64,000 bases of DNA from Areca catechu. Taxonomy: Eukaryota; Streptophyta; Magnoliopsida; Arecales; Arecaceae. Of the stretch, positions 1 through 10,211 are shown piece by piece. The DNA is taken from NCBI GenBank assembly GCA_021397845.1, contig CM038038.1, positions 56,414,748 through 56,478,747 on the forward strand, written 5' to 3'. Numbering within the stretch: the first letter of the stretch is position 1; each line of letters begins with the position of its first letter. The position numbers and the translations under genes are program-made. Under the pieces are notes generated by a model. The model saw only the letters and a list, made by a program, of their open reading frames with translations. It made no database searches and was not told the DNA's origin.

Positions 1-623
1 AAGAAACTGAGGGTTTTGGTTTTTCTATATAAAGGCCCCCTCTCCCCTGTAATAGAGAGACAGATTTGATATAGATTTTTGGGTTGGTTCCGGTTTTGGT
101 TCTGGGCTGAGGTCCATTTTCCTTCATTCCCTGCTGTGTGCATTATGGGTTCAATGAGCACCCTAGTTATCCCCTATCTCATCTTCTTTATCCCCTCGTG
201 TCCTTCGAGAGTCATCATAGCACATCTATGTGAGAGCCCTGCTGTGTGCATTATGGGTTCGATGAGAGCTCAGGGTAGCTGGTGCTGTGACCCCTTCGGG
301 AGGGTAGCTTTATGCTAAGGGTAGCTGGTGTTGTGATCCCTTGGGAGGGTAGCTTTAGGCTTTGACCCTTGACTTTCTGTGTGCGTCCCCCGCTAGAGTG
401 AGTCTCAAGGCCATGAGTTCCAGTTCCCGGTTCCCCATCTCCATCCTTCCTTCACCACATCCACCTAGAAAATTAAAAACAAAAGAGATAAGCTATCTTA
501 CAATTTTAGAGTCGGTATGCCCTAGTCCAGTGAGGCTTCTTAGCTTTCCCACGGTCCTAGTTTGTTTAGTTGTTTCCCTGTTTTTCAAATAACCAGGTTA
601 CATTGATTTTTCATCCCGCATCA
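1..623 (+). repeat. LTR of family X, 3' part (copy X1)
   Basis: This stretch aligns end to end with 53153-53825, the 3' part of solo LTR X2, and ends in the same CCCGCATCA. The 5' part lies outside the window. Inside it are two copies of a 20-bp class motif containing GTGCATTATGGGTTC (near 140 and 248) and a 46-bp-period pair containing AGGGTAGCTGGTG (near 272 and 318). No primer-binding site follows position 623, so this is a 3' LTR or solo LTR rather than a 5' LTR. Confidence 0.85.
26..33 (+). promoter_or_regulatory. TATA box of LTR X1
   Basis: TATATAAA followed by a C-rich stretch matches the same site in X2 (53178-53185). It is the likely core promoter of the LTR and sets the element's orientation as plus. 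Confidence 0.6.
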
Positions 624-2311
624 CCTTGACCGGTCAAACATGTCCAAGAGGCATGGGGTAAGAAGAAAAGGTTCCTCCTTGAAATGAAGCACTCCAGTGT
701 TTCATCTGTAGAAGGACTTTTGTCCTTCTGCGCGCACCTTCATCTCCCGCGCGCACCAAGAGCTGCCAAGAATTTCGTGGTCATCTTTATCCACACCCCA
801 TGCAACCTTTGACTAGTCAAAGCATATGTAATATGGGTTTCAAAAGAAAGAGCATTAATTTCTCTTTTCATCCATATAAATATTTTTTAGATCAGAGGAC
901 TATAGACTCTTTTAGGCCTTTTTGAATGCTAAGGTATCATTTTGGCATCTAGAGTCCCAACTCAAATAGACTCTTCAATAAGACATCCAAAATACCAAAA
1001 TAAAATCAGATCAAGCTCTGATTTGGCTATCCCCACTTAGGACTCAACCTAATTTAGGTTTTCTTTAATTACGTTAGCCTAAATAGCAAGAAACCGGACC
1101 CAATCTAATTGGGTTAGGAATTGGTTTAGCCTACATATGCTAGTATGCAATCTGGCTAACTAATTAGGATCCCATGACCCTAATTAAATCTGGAGTGACA
1201 TTCTTGGCCAACTCTCTATTGTGTGTGACCCATTGGGTTCCACATCTAGCTAGCAGTAGGTTTAGGTTTGAGCCGATTCGATATGATCGAACCCAATTGA
1301 CCTAATTAGGTCAAATCAGCTCACCTTATTGTCTAATTTGAATCACACATCGAATTGACTCATGTAACCAATCCAATTGATTCATGAAAACCCACAAGAC
1401 AAGATTAACATCTAGCAACGTGTCATGCCTATCCGAAAGATGAGGAATTCGGTAGAAACTACCAAAATACCCTTCAGTAGTAAGTTACCGTGCAATTCAA
1501 TCTTTTAATCTCCCATTATCCCGATTAAATGATGGGTATGGATAAATATCAAATCCTAACACTTAATCATATCGAATATTAGCTCGATCATGAGGACTCA
1601 GCTGATGATTAATTAGAAGCTACTTCTAATCTCATCCCACTTTGCAAAGATTCCTTGAGTGACTCATAGAAAAGATTACACGAGATAACATATCCTCTTA
1701 CTAGGATTGATCAATTCCTTGTTGGTCCACTCACATCCTTCGTACACCTTCCACTATACCCAGAACACCTCGTACATGTCGCAATGCCATGAATGATTAT
1801 GAACCAAAGTATGGCTTAGTGTGCACAAGGAACCATGGTGACCTCAGGTCAGAAGATCACATGCACAACTTCTACTCTGGGACTTATCTTTTGACAAGGA
1901 GTAAGACTTCCATAAGATAGTCCCGGTGCGGATCAGTTCAGTGTACTTATAACCTAATGAGCACCCTTATCCTTGTATTAGTGTCTCTATACAAGTGGCT
2001 ATAAGACCAACCACCCTTATCAACTGAGCATACATAGGATAAGCTAGTCTTACCAGATTCATCGATCCCCGAATCGATGTTCCAATTACTAAAAACATTC
2101 TAGATTAGGATTTATAAGAAATTAGGTCTCACTGTTATGAACTCCATCATAACCCTAATTCCATTACCCTACTTTATGGGGTTCATCATAATCAATAAAA
2201 ACATGACACAATAGTATATGATGAATCAAATACCTTTATTAATATGAAAGTATGTCATACATGAGCTGGAAGTTTATAAAAAGGCCCTCATAATGATTGG
2301 CTCTTAAGGCA
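624..2311 (-). repeat. Diverged Ty1/copia LTR, same family group as element E
   Basis: The order of landmarks follows the E LTR at 37080-38352: a CGCGCGCAC-rich patch, GTGTGTGACCCATTGGGTTCC, CCCACAAGACAAGATT, CTACCCTTCAGT-like text, then GTTCATCATA and CCTTTATTAAT near the end. Similarity is patchy, so this is an old copy. Its left end is interrupted by, or abuts, LTR X1. No RT or polypurine tract lies to its right, so it is probably a solo LTR inside element C. The right boundary (about 2311) is approximate because of the adjacent tandem duplication. Confidence 0.65.
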
Positions 2312-2384
2312 CTTTTCTATCAAAAGTGACCAAAGGCCCTCATAATGATTGGCTCTTAAGGTACTTTTCTATCAAAAGTGACCA
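2281..2384. repeat. 52-bp tandem duplication
   Basis: Two adjacent copies of a 52-bp unit start with AAGGCCCTCATAATGATTGG at 2281 and 2333 and differ at one or two bases. The unit spans the end of the diverged LTR and the first bases of the element C remnant, so it arose after they were joined. Confidence 0.85.
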
Positions 2385-3035
2385 TTTCTCCATCTTTCAT
2401 TTTCAGGGTGATGAATTGTTCTTTGTCACCCATCATATGTCTTGAATAGCCACTATCTAGATACTTTCTTTTCTTTAAATTTTGGGCTGCAAGACATTCC
2501 TGCAAAATAATCAAGTAATATTTTTAGGTACCTAAGCTTTCTTGGGTCTTTGAAGGTTAGTGGGAGTGTTTCTTTTAGGAACCCCAATCTTTTTCACTCT
2601 ATTTTTGTTTTTCTTTCTTAAATTACAATCAAAAGCTTTATGATCAACCCCATTGCAATTAAAGTAAACCATTTTTGATTTTTGAAATGAAACAGCTGCT
2701 GAAAATTTTGATGCATGAAACTTTGTAGCTGAAACTTTATTTGTTTACATTGAATTATAGCCAATTTATGCTCTACTATTTGAATATCTTTGATTTTTCA
2801 AAATTAGCTAAAGCTTATTTGAACTCAAAGTTAATTTGTCAACTAAGGGCTTGAGTCGACTCATTTCATTTTGTAAACTTTTATTTTTTTCAAGACATTC
2901 ATTCTTTTCAGCTTACAAAACATTGCATTTTTCAGAAATGCAACTTCATTCCTTTTGTAAGATGTTCCTTTTTGAAATCTCATTCTTTTCTTTGATCAAA
3001 GTATCACAATTATTTTTTAGAGTTTTAATTTTTAA
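2385..3035 (-). pseudogene. Element C: nucleocapsid/protease fragment of a SIRE/Maximus-like copia
   Basis: Read on the minus strand, the broken frames contain text typical of the region between the gag zinc knuckle and the aspartic protease of SIRE-type copia: a GDKEQF-ITLKMK-like protease block near 2385-2440 and a KDPRK stretch near 2540. Many stops and frameshifts are present, and no intact protein is possible. The fragment continues at 17036-18170 on the other side of element B, whose ACCAG target duplication joins the two halves. Family assignment rests on remembered motif style and is moderate. Confidence 0.6.
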
Positions 3036-3040
3036 ACCAG

Positions 3041-4643
3041 TGATACAGGATGGGAAGAGATCATACATTCATGCTGGATGGAGATTCAAGCAAGATAATT
3101 AATAAGTTAAATTGAGTAATAAATCTACAAACAAATGAGCTAAATTAGTCCAAGAAAAGAATTTTTATGAAAGAGACTAGTTGATCTAAGTTTTAACACC
3201 TGCAATGTAGATATTAGTTCAAAACAAAGAATAGGACCTTCATGATAAGGAAACCATCACAACTAGGGCAAGTTAACCTTCAAACAATCAGATCTACTAA
3301 AGCTTATGAAGGGTTTTCCTACCAACAATGATGGCTTAACATTTGGTAGAAGGGTTCATTCATCACTCTAAGAAAGATATTTAGATTGTAAGATTAGAAC
3401 TTCTTCAACTTGTGAACTCACCTTGCACTTAGATCATGGCAAAGAACCTTGATCATCAACTTCAAGTCAATCGAGAGAACCTACAAAGAAAGTGATATAA
3501 GGCATGGAAGCAAGTTGAAAGAAGGAATGTAACAAAGAAAAGCAAGGAGAAGAAAAGTTGTGGATGGATTGAAGCTAGGCGGCAAGCTTTGGGTCTCACA
3601 CCCTCTCCCTCTTAGAGTGCACTTCTAGGACTTTGTTAGGACTTCTTTGAAGTGGAAAATGGGCCTCTCATCCTCTCCCTCAAGGAGTGACCTAGCTCTA
3701 GGACTAGGGAATGAAGAAAATTAGCTAGATTAAGAGCATCTCACCCTCTCCACACAAGGAAAAAACCTAGACTAGAATTCAACAAAAAGATAGAAAACCA
3801 AACTCAATATCATGCAACAATTGAATATCAAATGGAAATTGATTACAAGAAGGGAGGCTTGGGCCCTATTTATAGGCCAAGGGGCTCCACTTAATTCGGC
3901 CAAGAGAGTATTATCCCATAACTAATCCCTAGATTAGTTAGAACTAACTCCTAACTAATCTCTAGATTAGTTTGTCTAACAACTGGTTCCTACAATATTT
4001 CCTTCAAGAAACTCATCCTATGTGGTGCCAAGTGTCCTCTAGTGGCTCTCCTTTTTGATGTAAAGGCCTTGATGGCTGATGAAGTGGAGGACCACGTGGC
4101 ATCCTTCATGTCATGTTAGTTGAAGATTTGTTGGAGATTTATTGGAGACTTGTTGGAGTATTTGTAGGTGGTTTCTTCGTCTAATGTGATCCCCAAAAGA
4201 ATCTTGATGAAGTGGCCTCCAAGTGGGAATGTCCTCCAAGTGAATGTGATGAGGTGAACAAGAAATGCTACCATGTTTCATTAAGAGAGTCTTCCAAGTG
4301 TTGCTCCAAAAGGACCTCCAAGTGTCATTGAGGGGATCTTCCACATGTCATCCAAGGGTGCCTCCAAATGTAATCAAAAGTGAACTCCCAAGTGTCATAA
4401 AGGAATGGTGTCCAAGGCTCTTTCAAGGGTGCTTCAAGTGGTGCTCCAATAAACTTGTAAGTGGTAAATAAAGAATATTTGATAACCATAAAGGTATCGA
4501 CTCAAAGACAGGTTGAGTCGACTCAAGGTGCATGAGTCAACTCATGAAAATTAGGGCTCTCCTTCTTGAGTCGGCTCATGGATGTAGCTTCTTTAAAAGT
4601 GAGTTGATGGAAATCTATTTGCCTTTTCTTGATGTCCTCATCA
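3041..4643 (-). repeat. Element B 3' LTR (left)
   Basis: Starts TGATACAGG and ends CCTCATCA, and matches 15438-17030 along its length. A minus-strand TATA-like site is visible as CTATTTATAGG at 3866-3876. Near 4510-4580 it carries palindromic TTGAGTCGACTCAA and relatives. The flank to its right, rich in purines on the minus strand, is the polypurine-tract side. Confidence 0.9.
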
Positions 4644-5005
4644 ATTCTCCCAGGGTTGAGAGAAACTCGACCCTGTCGAGTAAGGATCATTTTGACTTTG
4701 GTAATAGGCTAGTAGGCCTGGATTGTTCCTTTGAAGATTCTCTCTAGTGATCCATGAGTTTTCTAATTTAGGTCAACTTTGCTAATGACTCAATATTGCA
4801 GATAGTCCTTGTTTTGGGTAGCAATAGTCTTATCATCCAAATTTGCTCATTCCTATCTTATTGATTTGGGTAGTGGAGCTGGCAGACACTTAAGGGTTGG
4901 TTCTTTCTCAAAAAAAATTAGATTAAGTCCAAAAAAGGTTCACTAGGTATCATTGTTGGTTCCTTTACTCTATTAGGTCTGAAACAATGAAAGTGGAACT
5001 TATAC
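4644..5005 (-). pseudogene. Element B: chromodomain and end of integrase, broken
   Basis: On the minus strand this aligns with the 3' internal end of element A (10080-10438): the shared terminal text around TCGACAGGGTCGAG, then a decayed chromodomain, then the start of the ISSTF block of the integrase C-terminus, which is cut by element A at 5006-5010. It carries several stops. It continues across A at 12239. Confidence 0.7.
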
Positions 5006-5010
5006 CAAAA

Positions 5011-6792
5011 TGGTGCGGGCACCAGACTCAGAAGAAGACTTCAGGGCTCCATCTGAATCTCTGATTGACATTGCCCGAAGAATTAGGATTTTCTGGTTTT
5101 GTAATAAGGGTTGACTTGGTCAACTCAATTTTAGTTTGAGTCTGTATTTTCCTGCAATTTAAATTTTGTTGAGTCATGTTGACTCAATACAAGTCCTAGT
5201 AGTGGTCTAGGTCTTCTCCAAGGTGCCACATTTTCTCCCAAGACCAAGCAAGTGGGCGCCACACTCCCAGCCACACGCCAGAGTCCAGGAGGCGCCACAT
5301 CTCCATCCAGTGTGCCTTGGTCCCCACACCATAAGAAAGCAGGTCCCTTCTTTCATGCGCCACTTGGGGGAGAAATCCATCAAGATACCTCAATCCAAGG
5401 AGGAACCAATTTCTTTCCAGATAAACCCAAGCCAGGATGGCAAGAATTTTTCTTGAAGAGAGGATCAAGGAGGTGCCCCACAATGTTCCATAAAAACCCA
5501 AGTTATAAAAGGGAAGAGAGCATGTCTTGGGGAGAAAATCAAGGAGGCACCCAAAAGTTTCCTAAAGTGCCAAAGCCATGAAAGGAAGAAGCCTAAACTT
5601 GTGGAGCAAGACTAGGAGGTGTTCAAAAGAGCCAAACCATGAAGGAAAAATCCTTGATTCATGGAGAGATACGAGGAGACACCCCCATAACCTGCCATTT
5701 GGAGCTGATTTTCAAGTTTTCTTGGAGTTTTTGGGCTGCCCACTCATTGAAGGAGTCTTGGGAAGAGAATTTGATGCCTAAAGTGTGGGTTAGTCCTATT
5801 AGTCCCACATGGGAAGTGTATGAAATTTTATTTCTTTGTTATGTCTATATATTTAACTATATGTAACTCTTGAAAATGAGATGAATGAAACCAAATTTTT
5901 TTGTGAGTAAACTTTGTGTTTTCTCTCTTCCGCACTTGCATCCAGGTGTTGAGCTCCGTGAGGGAGTAAATCTGGATTCCCCAGGAACCTTGAGGAGGTG
6001 TGAGATCTCCAAAACCCAAACCCTAGGTTAGCCACTTCTTCTCGCCACCCACCATCCACTTCAATGCACCAAACCCTAGCCTATCCCACCTCCCACAGCC
6101 TCTCTCTCCAAGTCCAGGCCGACCACCAGCATCCAGCTCCAGTCCGGATACTTCAGATCCAAAGCTCTTTCCAGAGGGAGTCGAATCAGCCTTCAAGAGA
6201 ATCCGGATCTCAGCGACATCAGCCTTCAAGTTCTTCGACCTGGTTAATCCTTCCCTGAGTCTATGAATCCATCACTTGTTTTTCTTCTTCCCAGATATTG
6301 AGTTCAGGAGAAGCCTACCCAGCCACGAGGCCAGTATTGGAGGATCCATTGCGAAGATAGCCGAATCCGAGGATCCAACAATCTGCTCGAGAGAGTTCTT
6401 CCACCCAAATTCTGTGAAGATCACTGTCTGGTTGGTAAACCATCTCTTCTCTTTATTTCTGTCCTGTTGAAAGTTCAGAGCGAAACCCTAGGTCTGGGAG
6501 TTTCTCAAACCCCAGCGATCCGTTACTTCTGAACTACTCTGATAACTTAGCTTCTTCTAAATTGTGCTTTCAATCCTTACCTAGTTTCCATCAACTTAGT
6601 TTACTTTACTTTGAGTCGAGGCCAATTTCTGAAAAAAAAAAAAAGAATTAATCTTAAATTTACTTCCGCATACGCTTCTTTGTTCTTTGTTCTACATCAT
6701 TTTTGGTATCAGAGCTTTCGTGCTGCATCAATTTTGGTATCAGAGCTTTCGTTCTGCATCATTTTTGGTATCAGAGCTTCTGTTCTGCATCA
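5011..6792 (+). repeat. Element A 5' LTR
   Basis: Starts TGGTGCGGGCACCAG and ends CTGCATCA. The end was set by comparison with the 3' LTR, whose end is fixed by the CAAAA duplication. Candidate TATA boxes are TTATAAAAGG at about 5502 and CTATATATT at about 5841. The last 98 bases are three tandem primer-site units. Confidence 0.9.
6695..6792 (+). repeat. Three 31-bp tandem units with primer-site copies inside the 5' LTR end
   Basis: Units start at 6695, 6726 and 6757. Each begins CATCA, contains TGGTATCAGAGC and ends in a CTG-like triplet. A final CATCA at 6788-6792 closes the LTR. The functional primer site at 6797 is the fourth copy. Confidence 0.92.
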
Positions 6793-6796
6793 TTTT

Positions 6797-6808
6797 TGGT
6801 ATCAGAGC
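6797..6808 (+). promoter_or_regulatory. Element A primer-binding site, initiator tRNA-Met
   Basis: TGGTATCAGAGC is complementary to the 3' end of initiator tRNA-Met. It lies four T residues after the LTR end and is followed by new sequence (CCTGTCTAGGG) rather than by another unit, which marks it as the site used for priming. Confidence 0.85.
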
Positions 6809-7444
6809 CCTGTCTAGGGCTCTGTTTGATTGCTTGTTTGAGTCTCTCTCTTTTTACTTTGTCTGCTCGAAGTAGACTCCCCAGGACGTCCGGTCCTAGG
6901 AACGAAGTGAGGTGCAAACCTCCTCTTCCCATTCCATGGGGTGTTCCTAGGGCATGTAGGGGATCCGTTGGGTTACAACTTCGTAGCAGGAATAGTAAAC
7001 GGGGAAGTACTCTATTTTCAGCCCGTAATTATCCTGTTGCAGGAATTATTTCTCACTGCAGATAACTCTAAATTCAGTGATTTTTGCTTTTCTAAAACCA
7101 ATATAATTGAAGATATTTTGTATAATTTTCCTGTGATTTATTGGTTTCCATGAGATTTCTGAGAATTAAATTACTGCAACTCTATTTTTGTGTTTCTGCA
7201 ATTCAATTATTTTTGAATGTTCAACACTTAATTCATCTTAAGGGCATTTGAGCATCTAAGATAAGGGGAGGAGTTGATAACCTCTCCTTAGCCAAAAACC
7301 ACCACCCACTCATTCGAACCTAAGCCTTTAATCTTAAAATTAATTAGACCTAATTTGCCCTAGTGGGCTAGGGACATCAACAAGTCGGGTCAAGGCTAGT
7401 GTTGAGTCAGTTTGTCTAGTTACTCTGTGTGTGCTTTGTACTCA

Positions 7445-7600
7445 GTGTCTAGAATGGTGGTTCAGGGACTACGTCCCGAAGGGCTTGTGTGCTGTTCCGC
7501 CTACCTGGCCAATCACTGATTGGTGTCTAGGATTGGCAATTAGGGACCTAACACTCCCCTTACACCTGCCTGGCTGAGTCTCGAGTTACTACAGGCTAGC
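7445..7600 (+). promoter_or_regulatory. Leader module with CCAAT/ATTGG hairpin, element A
   Basis: Between the primer site and gag lies GTGTCTAGAATGGTGG (about 7446), then ACCTGG, CCAAT, five loop bases, ATTGG and TGTCTAGG (7504-7531), then GGGACCTAACACTCC. The same ordered blocks occur in the leaders of J, B, E and F. A packaging or dimerisation signal is a reasonable inference; nothing here proves it. Confidence 0.6.
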
Positions 7601-7696
7601 TTGCCACTCTGATTGGGCATCTAGTTTGGGCTCTAGGTCTAGTTAGTCCGTAGTCGTTTCAGTCGAGTCTCATTTGGTGTGCTTGCTTGCATCATC

Positions 7697-8590
7697 ATGT
7701 CCACCCGGAACGAAGTACCCTACCAACCTGGTCAAACCCAACCTGATTTAGAGGCCATGATTAGAACTCTTACCGAAAGTATGACCAAATTGAGTTAGGA
7801 TATGAATGAGGGTTTTGCCCAGTTTAGAGACCGAGCCCAGGGACTTGAGAAATGTAGACATCAAAATTGGACCCCTGATCCAAAATTTAATAGGCCCCAA
7901 CCTCACCCATGCCAGGAGCCTAGGAGGACCTTATACTGTGATCCCGAGCATAACCCTAGGAGCCTATATCCATACTTGGTTGACTCAGAAAACGGACCTG
8001 TTAGGAACATCGAACCTTATGCACCCACTTTTGATGGAAGACAAGAGACATATATTAAGTGGGAAGAACAAATGGATCGGTATTTTGAGTGCACTAACAT
8101 ATCAAAATTAGGACAAATTAGGTTGGCCAAAACCAAGTTCACCAAACATGCTAGGTCACATTGGTATGCTATTGAGCATGAGTTTTATCAAAGAAAAGAG
8201 GAAATATATACTTGGAGAGATATGAGAAGTAAGTTGAGAGATAGGTACCTAGGTAGATCCTATGAGAAAAGACTTTTAGACCAATGGTACCAATTGCGAC
8301 AAGGTAATAGGCCTGTGTCTAAATATATCGAGGACTTCCAGTGGTATGACATGAAATGCAATACCATTGAGACCGAAGCTCAGATCACATCGAGGTTTAG
8401 AGTTGGGTTACACCCAGACATTTATAGGAAGCTATGCCTTGAAAATACCAATAAGTTAGACCGAGCCTACCAAGAAGCCCAAGACTATGAGTGGTCTTTA
8501 AGATATAGCCAATCAAGTACTTTGGACTTAAAGCCAACCTCTACCAACTTGAGTCAAGTTCTGATTGAACCGACACCCGTAGTGAACTAG
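7697..8590 (+). pseudogene. gag: Element A gag (capsid-like), interrupted by TAG
   Basis: The frame opens at ATG 7697, has an in-frame TAG at 7796-7798, then runs open from 7802 to the TAG at 8588-8590. It encodes a Ty3/gypsy Gag capsid-type protein: YAPTFDG and a WEEQMDRYFE block near residues 110-130, then the RSKLRDRYLG, LLDQWYQLRQG and SKYIEDF blocks typical of the retrotransposon gag domain. No CCHC zinc knuckle follows, unlike gag of element K. The next frame (8615) is in phase with this one, so a single TAG separates gag from the acidic region. The protein would assemble particles; here it is inactive unless the stops are read through. Confidence 0.85.
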
Positions 8591-8614
8591 ACTTTTGTTT
8601 GTCAATTCCCACTT

Positions 8615-9517
8615 GTGTCACCTCTTGACCAGAAGGATAACACTGAGAAGGAGTTAGGCATGGCCATCCCAAAATTAGTTGACCTGACCAGAGCCATACC
8701 TAAAGAGGAATCAAAGGAGAATAGATTAGAACCTTTCAGTGAGATTGAGGAAGAAATATATGAGCCTGACATAAGTTTGATAGATGAATATGAAGAAGAA
8801 GAATTTGAGGATATCTCTCCCGATAATTCAATTAACCAACTCCTACCTGATGGGGTTATTGAGAGGACCCCTGCCACTCAAGGAATTCAGGAGCTAACCC
8901 TAAGAGAAGACCCTTTTGAGGAAGTTCAGGAAGAGGAAATTGCACCCAATGAGAGTTTAAGTGAGAATACCTCTGAACTCATTGAGGAATCCAAAGAAGA
9001 CACCCCTGAGTCAAATCTGGTAGAGAAGTGTGAAGAAGGAAGGGGTTCACAAGAATTGCCCATTGAGAAGGTCCAAGAACAAGAAAAAGATAGTAGCTTA
9101 GAGGACTTTTTAGATAAACATTCCAAAGACCTTCCTGATAACCTTCCACCTTCTAGGAGCACCCAGCCTACCCTAGAACTTGCACTTGTAGACCCTCCTA
9201 GAGCAAATCATGAGGTTTGGATGAGTACACCTATTGAACAATGTCCTCATTTTAAGGTCATCTTGAATAACCAAGGTTTGTTTCTTGTTTCTGATAAGCC
9301 ACCTCAAAACTCTGATTCTTATTTCCTACCCTTCCCTAAATCTTCTCATGTTTCTAGAGCTATGGGATTACACTTTATTGAGATCTCTAGGTTGCAAGAC
9401 TCCTTAGAACCTATTAGGTTTGCCACCTACTTCTGGAAGACCTTATGGCACCTACTAGGCATCCATAATAAGTTTTCATGCTCTGCATGCCCTCCTCCGA
9501 CCCAAGGTCAAACCTAG
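8615..9517 (+). CDS. Acidic ORF downstream of gag, element A
   Basis: The 300-codon open frame is in phase with gag and separated from it only by TAG 8588-8590. The first two thirds are very rich in Glu, Asp and Ser (for example IDEYEEEEFED) and likely disordered. The last 80 residues are less charged and contain TYFWKTLWHLLGIH. The same two-part layout occurs in J (acidic 59419-59871, and a YFWHTLWNLLGAH-like stretch around 58870-58950), so the region is conserved within the family. I do not recognise a known domain. It occupies the place where protease, RT and RNase H would be in a complete gypsy element. It ends at a TAG followed by further TAG codons. Confidence 0.7.
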   Translation: MSPLDQKDNTEKELGMAIPKLVDLTRAIPKEESKENRLEPFSEIEEEIYEPDISLIDEYEEEEFEDISPDNSINQLLPDGVIERTPATQGIQELTLREDPFEEVQEEEIAPNESLSENTSELIEESKEDTPESNLVEKCEEGRGSQELPIEKVQEQEKDSSLEDFLDKHSKDLPDNLPPSRSTQPTLELALVDPPRANHEVWMSTPIEQCPHFKVILNNQGLFLVSDKPPQNSDSYFLPFPKSSHVSRAMGLHFIEISRLQDSLEPIRFATYFWKTLWHLLGIHNKFSCSACPPPTQGQT

Positions 9518-9714
9518 AGAGCCTTAGTTTGTTAGGTTTAGACCTAGGGTTCCTTTGGAATAAAGTCCATTCTTTAGGAATGCGTCGTCAGTTTAGTTTT
9601 GTTTTTCTTGACCCTTTACTAGGCTTTGGCTCTGATTTTGGTTTGATTGAGAGCACCAGGAATTGGGATTTGTATTTTGTCCAGGACTAAATTTGCATAT
9701 AATGTTTCGATCAA

Positions 9715-10156
9715 TAGGTCTATAGGCTAGAGTCCCTTTGAAATTGTTCATGGATACAAGCCTCACCCACCACTTGATCTGATTTCACTATTAGTCCACA
9801 CACATAAGTCTCTTGATGCACTTGCATAGCATGTAAAGGACTTGCATAAAGAAATTCATGCCAAAATAAATTTAAGTAATGAAACTTATAAGAAGTTGGC
9901 TGATTCTCAAAGGCGAGTCAAAACTTTTGTTGAGGGAGACTATGTAATGATTAGGTTAAGGCCTGAACGGTTTCCTCCTGGAACTGTTAGAAAGTTACAT
10001 GCTAGAGGAGCTGGACCATTTAGAGTGGTGAAGAGAGTAGGGTCCAATGCCTATGTGCTCGAGTTGCCTTCAGAACTAGGCATTAGCTCCACTTTCAACA
10101 TTACAGACCTAGTAGAGTATAGAGAGCCAGCTGTGATTCCCAGTGAGCCTTTTTGA
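9715..10156 (+). pseudogene. Integrase C-terminal region, element A
   Basis: Only the part of gypsy integrase that follows the catalytic core is present: SPFEIVHGYKPHPP, then the basic GDYVMIRLRPERFPPG block and KLHARGAGPFRVVKRVG, then GISSTFNITDLVEY, which normally precede the chromodomain. None of the DDE catalytic residues are present. In-frame TAG codons lie at 9728-9730 and 9827-9829, and a TGA at 10154-10156 ends the frame. The frame is the same as gag and the acidic ORF. The sequence between 9518 and 9715 has several stops and nothing I can name. Confidence 0.85.
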
Positions 10157-10211
10157 GCCTAATCCTGCTCTTGAGAGTGAACCCAACCCTGTGTGTCCAC
10201 CAACAAACTGG

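Noticed and set aside
4111..4471. Paired open frames at 4111-4471 and 16474-16858
   Set aside because: They are matching parts of the two LTRs of element B, read on opposite strands.
6695..6815. CRISPR-like array of direct repeats
   Set aside because: Units are contiguous 31-bp tandems without unique spacers, in a plant retrotransposon with a primer-site core.
6703..7065. Open frames across 6611-7065 as genes
   Set aside because: They are translations of the tandem primer-site units and the leader of element A; the repeated FGIRAF-like text is the primer site itself.
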